The notes beneath the pieces are model-generated. The model ran no database searches and was not told the origin of the DNA. It worked only from the letters and a program-made list of their open reading frames with translations. The position numbers and the translations under genes were made by a program. A stretch of 8,297 bases of DNA. Source: Aequorivita sp. Its GTDB lineage: Bacteria > Bacteroidota > Bacteroidia > Flavobacteriales > Flavobacteriaceae. This document shows, piece after piece, positions 6,605 to 8,297 of the stretch (its first letter is position 1; the number at the start of each line of letters is the position of its first letter). The DNA lies in contig JAGQYZ010000040.1 of the NCBI GenBank assembly GCA_020435865.1, positions 1-8,297 on the forward strand. Reading direction: 5' to 3'.

Positions 6605-8297
6605 TTGAAAAAAGTACTCTCCCTATCTTTTTTATTGCTGTTTTTGACAGCTTTTTCTACTCTTACAGCACAACAAAAAAACATAACCTTAGAAGAAATT
6701 TGGAGTGGTGCATTCCGCACCCAAGGTTTGGACGTGTTACGTTCCTTAAACAATGGAAAGGAGTATTCGGTACTTAATTATGATAGACAGAATAAAGCTT
6801 CTACCATAGATGTTTATGACTATAAAAGCGGTGAAAAAGCACGAACACTTTTAAACAGTAAAGATTTAAAAGGGATTGATTATATTATTTCGTATGAGTT
6901 CAGTAAAGACGAATCTAAAATTCTTTTTACAACAGAGTTGCAACAGATATACCGTCGTTCTTCGCTTGGAACCTATTATGTTTACAATGTAAAAACGAAG
7001 AATTTTACTTTGGTTTCAACCAATAAAATTCAAGAACCCACTTTCAGTAATGACGGTAGTAAAATTGCTTACGGTTTTGAAAATAACCTTTACATAAAAG
7101 ATCTGAATTCTGGTGAAACCAAGCAAATAACTACAGACGGTAAAAAGAACAGTATTATTAACGGAATTACGGATTGGGTTTATGAAGAAGAATTTGCCTT
7201 TGTTCGTGCTTTTGAATGGAGCTTGAACGGCGACAAGCTTGCCTACATAAAATTTGATGAAACCCATGTGCCAGAATACACTATGGATGTTTATGGCAAG
7301 AACCTTTATCCTTTCGCAGATACGTTTAAATACCCTAAAGCAGGTGAAAACAACTCCAAAGTTTCATTGCAGCTTTATGATCTTGGTAGTGAAAAGACTT
7401 CTGAGGTAGATATTTCAAAATTCAATAGCTATTATATTCCGCGATTGCTTTGGACTGAAGATAATAACTTTTTGAGTGTTCAGCTTACCAATCGCCATCA
7501 GAACATTCTCGATTTGGTTTTTGTAGATGCATCCAATAATTCTTCAAAATTGATTCTACAGGAAAAGGATGCCGCATATGTTGACGTTACGGACAATCTT
7601 ACTTTTCTGAATAACAACAGTTTCTTTTGGACCAGCGAAAAAGATGGATGGAATCATATTTATCAATATGATAAGGATGGAAAATTGCTCAATCAAGTAA
7701 CCAAAGGTCCTTGGGAAGTAACAACATATTACGGCTTTGACCAAAATACAGGTCGCGTTTATTACCAAAGCACCGAGAATGGAAACATCAATCGTGATGT
7801 GTATTCCATTCTTCCTTCGGGGAAAAATAAAGTTCGTTTATCTCAGAAAACTGGTACAAACGATGCTGATTTCAGCGCAGATTACACCTATTTCATTGGC
7901 ACTTTTTCAGATGCAAATACACCTTACGTTTTCACACTTAATGAAGCCAAAACAGGAAAAGTGCTTCGCGAAATAAAGAACAACAACGATGTAAAGAGCA
8001 AATTGTCTTCCTATAAAATTTCACCAAAAGAGTTTTCAACAATAAACATCAATGGTGAAGATTTGAATATGTATATGATAAAGCCACTGGATTTTGATAC
8101 AACCAAGCAATATCCGCTTTTTCTGTATCAATATTCTGGTCCTGGTTCACAGCAAGTTTCAAATAGTTGGATGGGTACAAATGATTATTGGCACGAAATG
8201 CTTGCAAACACACAGGATATTATAATTGCCTGCGTGGACGGCCGTGGAACAGGTTTTAAAGGAAGGGATTTCAAAAAAATGACCCAAAAGGAATTGG
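6605..8297 (+). CDS. Secreted dipeptidyl-peptidase IV-like serine peptidase, family S9B (3'-truncated by window edge)
   Basis: The frame is open from a TTG at 6605 to the window end (564 codons plus one base). The start gives a clear signal peptide: MKK, a hydrophobic core (VLSLSFLLLFLTAF), and a likely cleavage after TLTA before QQK (residues 22/23), so the product is exported to the periplasm or beyond. There is no in-frame ATG before about residue 229, and the TTG at 6581 would place eight polar residues before the signal. Residues from about 90 to 450 look like the DPP IV beta-propeller domain, with DWVYEEEF (190-197) carrying the double Glu (195/196) that holds the substrate N-terminal amine in human DPP IV (Glu205/206). 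The alpha/beta-hydrolase domain begins near residue 500; Tyr510 in QYSGPGSQQV matches the oxyanion Tyr547, followed by VDGRGTGFKGRDFK. The nucleophile GWSYGG region, Asp and His lie beyond the window; about 150-160 residues are missing. It would release X-Pro or similar dipeptides from peptides. Confidence 0.93.
   Translation, partial: MKKVLSLSFLLLFLTAFSTLTAQQKNITLEEIWSGAFRTQGLDVLRSLNNGKEYSVLNYDRQNKASTIDVYDYKSGEKARTLLNSKDLKGIDYIISYEFSKDESKILFTTELQQIYRRSSLGTYYVYNVKTKNFTLVSTNKIQEPTFSNDGSKIAYGFENNLYIKDLNSGETKQITTDGKKNSIINGITDWVYEEEFAFVRAFEWSLNGDKLAYIKFDETHVPEYTMDVYGKNLYPFADTFKYPKAGENNSKVSLQLYDLGSEKTSEVDISKFNSYYIPRLLWTEDNNFLSVQLTNRHQNILDLVFVDASNNSSKLILQEKDAAYVDVTDNLTFLNNNSFFWTSEKDGWNHIYQYDKDGKLLNQVTKGPWEVTTYYGFDQNTGRVYYQSTENGNINRDVYSILPSGKNKVRLSQKTGTNDADFSADYTYFIGTFSDANTPYVFTLNEAKTGKVLREIKNNNDVKSKLSSYKISPKEFSTININGEDLNMYMIKPLDFDTTKQYPLFLYQYSGPGSQQVSNSWMGTNDYWHEMLANTQDIIIACVDGRGTGFKGRDFKKMTQKEL

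Noticed and set aside
7016..7976. Short frames within the peptidase gene (minus 7016-7267, minus 7556-7768, plus 7737-7976)
   Set aside because: They overlap a continuous S9B coding frame with clear motifs on both sides, so they are shadows.

Overview
The window is AT-rich, entirely plus-strand, and reads as a piece of chromosome from a member of the Bacteroidota, most likely the class Flavobacteriia. The protein sequences point that way: the RpoA C-terminus, CarA beginning MKYQARKKAL, enolase with [14 protein letters not shown], and an L17 with a long Ala/Lys/Glu tail. The genes lack clear Shine-Dalgarno sequences, and one -7 element fits the Bacteroidota TAnnTTTG consensus. The genus cannot be fixed from this alone.

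Layout: the 3' part of rpoA (1-774) and rplQ (840-1349) form the end of the large ribosomal-protein operon, closed by a strong intrinsic terminator (1377-1408). A good -7 element (1413-1420) then leads to carA (1492-2613; the ATG at 1492 is preferred over a GTG at 1468). carA ends in a bulged terminator hairpin (2620-2654). eno (2695-3981) follows, with its own terminator (3999-4027). A 135-nt AT-rich leader carrying an 11-nt tandem repeat precedes gltA (4163-5449), which ends in another hairpin terminator (5470-5496). Only 14 nt later comes a pentein-fold guanidine hydrolase/amidinotransferase-like gene (5511-6425). A 179-nt spacer without an obvious terminator separates it from a secreted S9B dipeptidyl-peptidase IV-like gene with a TTG start (6605 onward), which is cut by the window edge before its catalytic Ser/Asp/His.

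Functionally these are core genes: transcription (alpha subunit), ribosome (L17), carbamoyl phosphate synthesis for arginine and pyrimidines, glycolysis and TCA entry. They are followed by an arginine-type guanidino enzyme of unknown substrate and a periplasmic proline-specific peptidase. Four of the first five gene boundaries carry a clear intrinsic terminator, so the tight co-directional packing looks more like neighbouring transcription units than one operon.

I see no mobile element, CRISPR array, tRNA, rRNA, phage gene, defence system or recognisable riboswitch. Nothing here supports a previously undescribed system. The points most worth a second look are the uncharacterised guanidino enzyme, the terminator placed almost on its start codon, and short repeats in the gltA and peptidase upstream regions.
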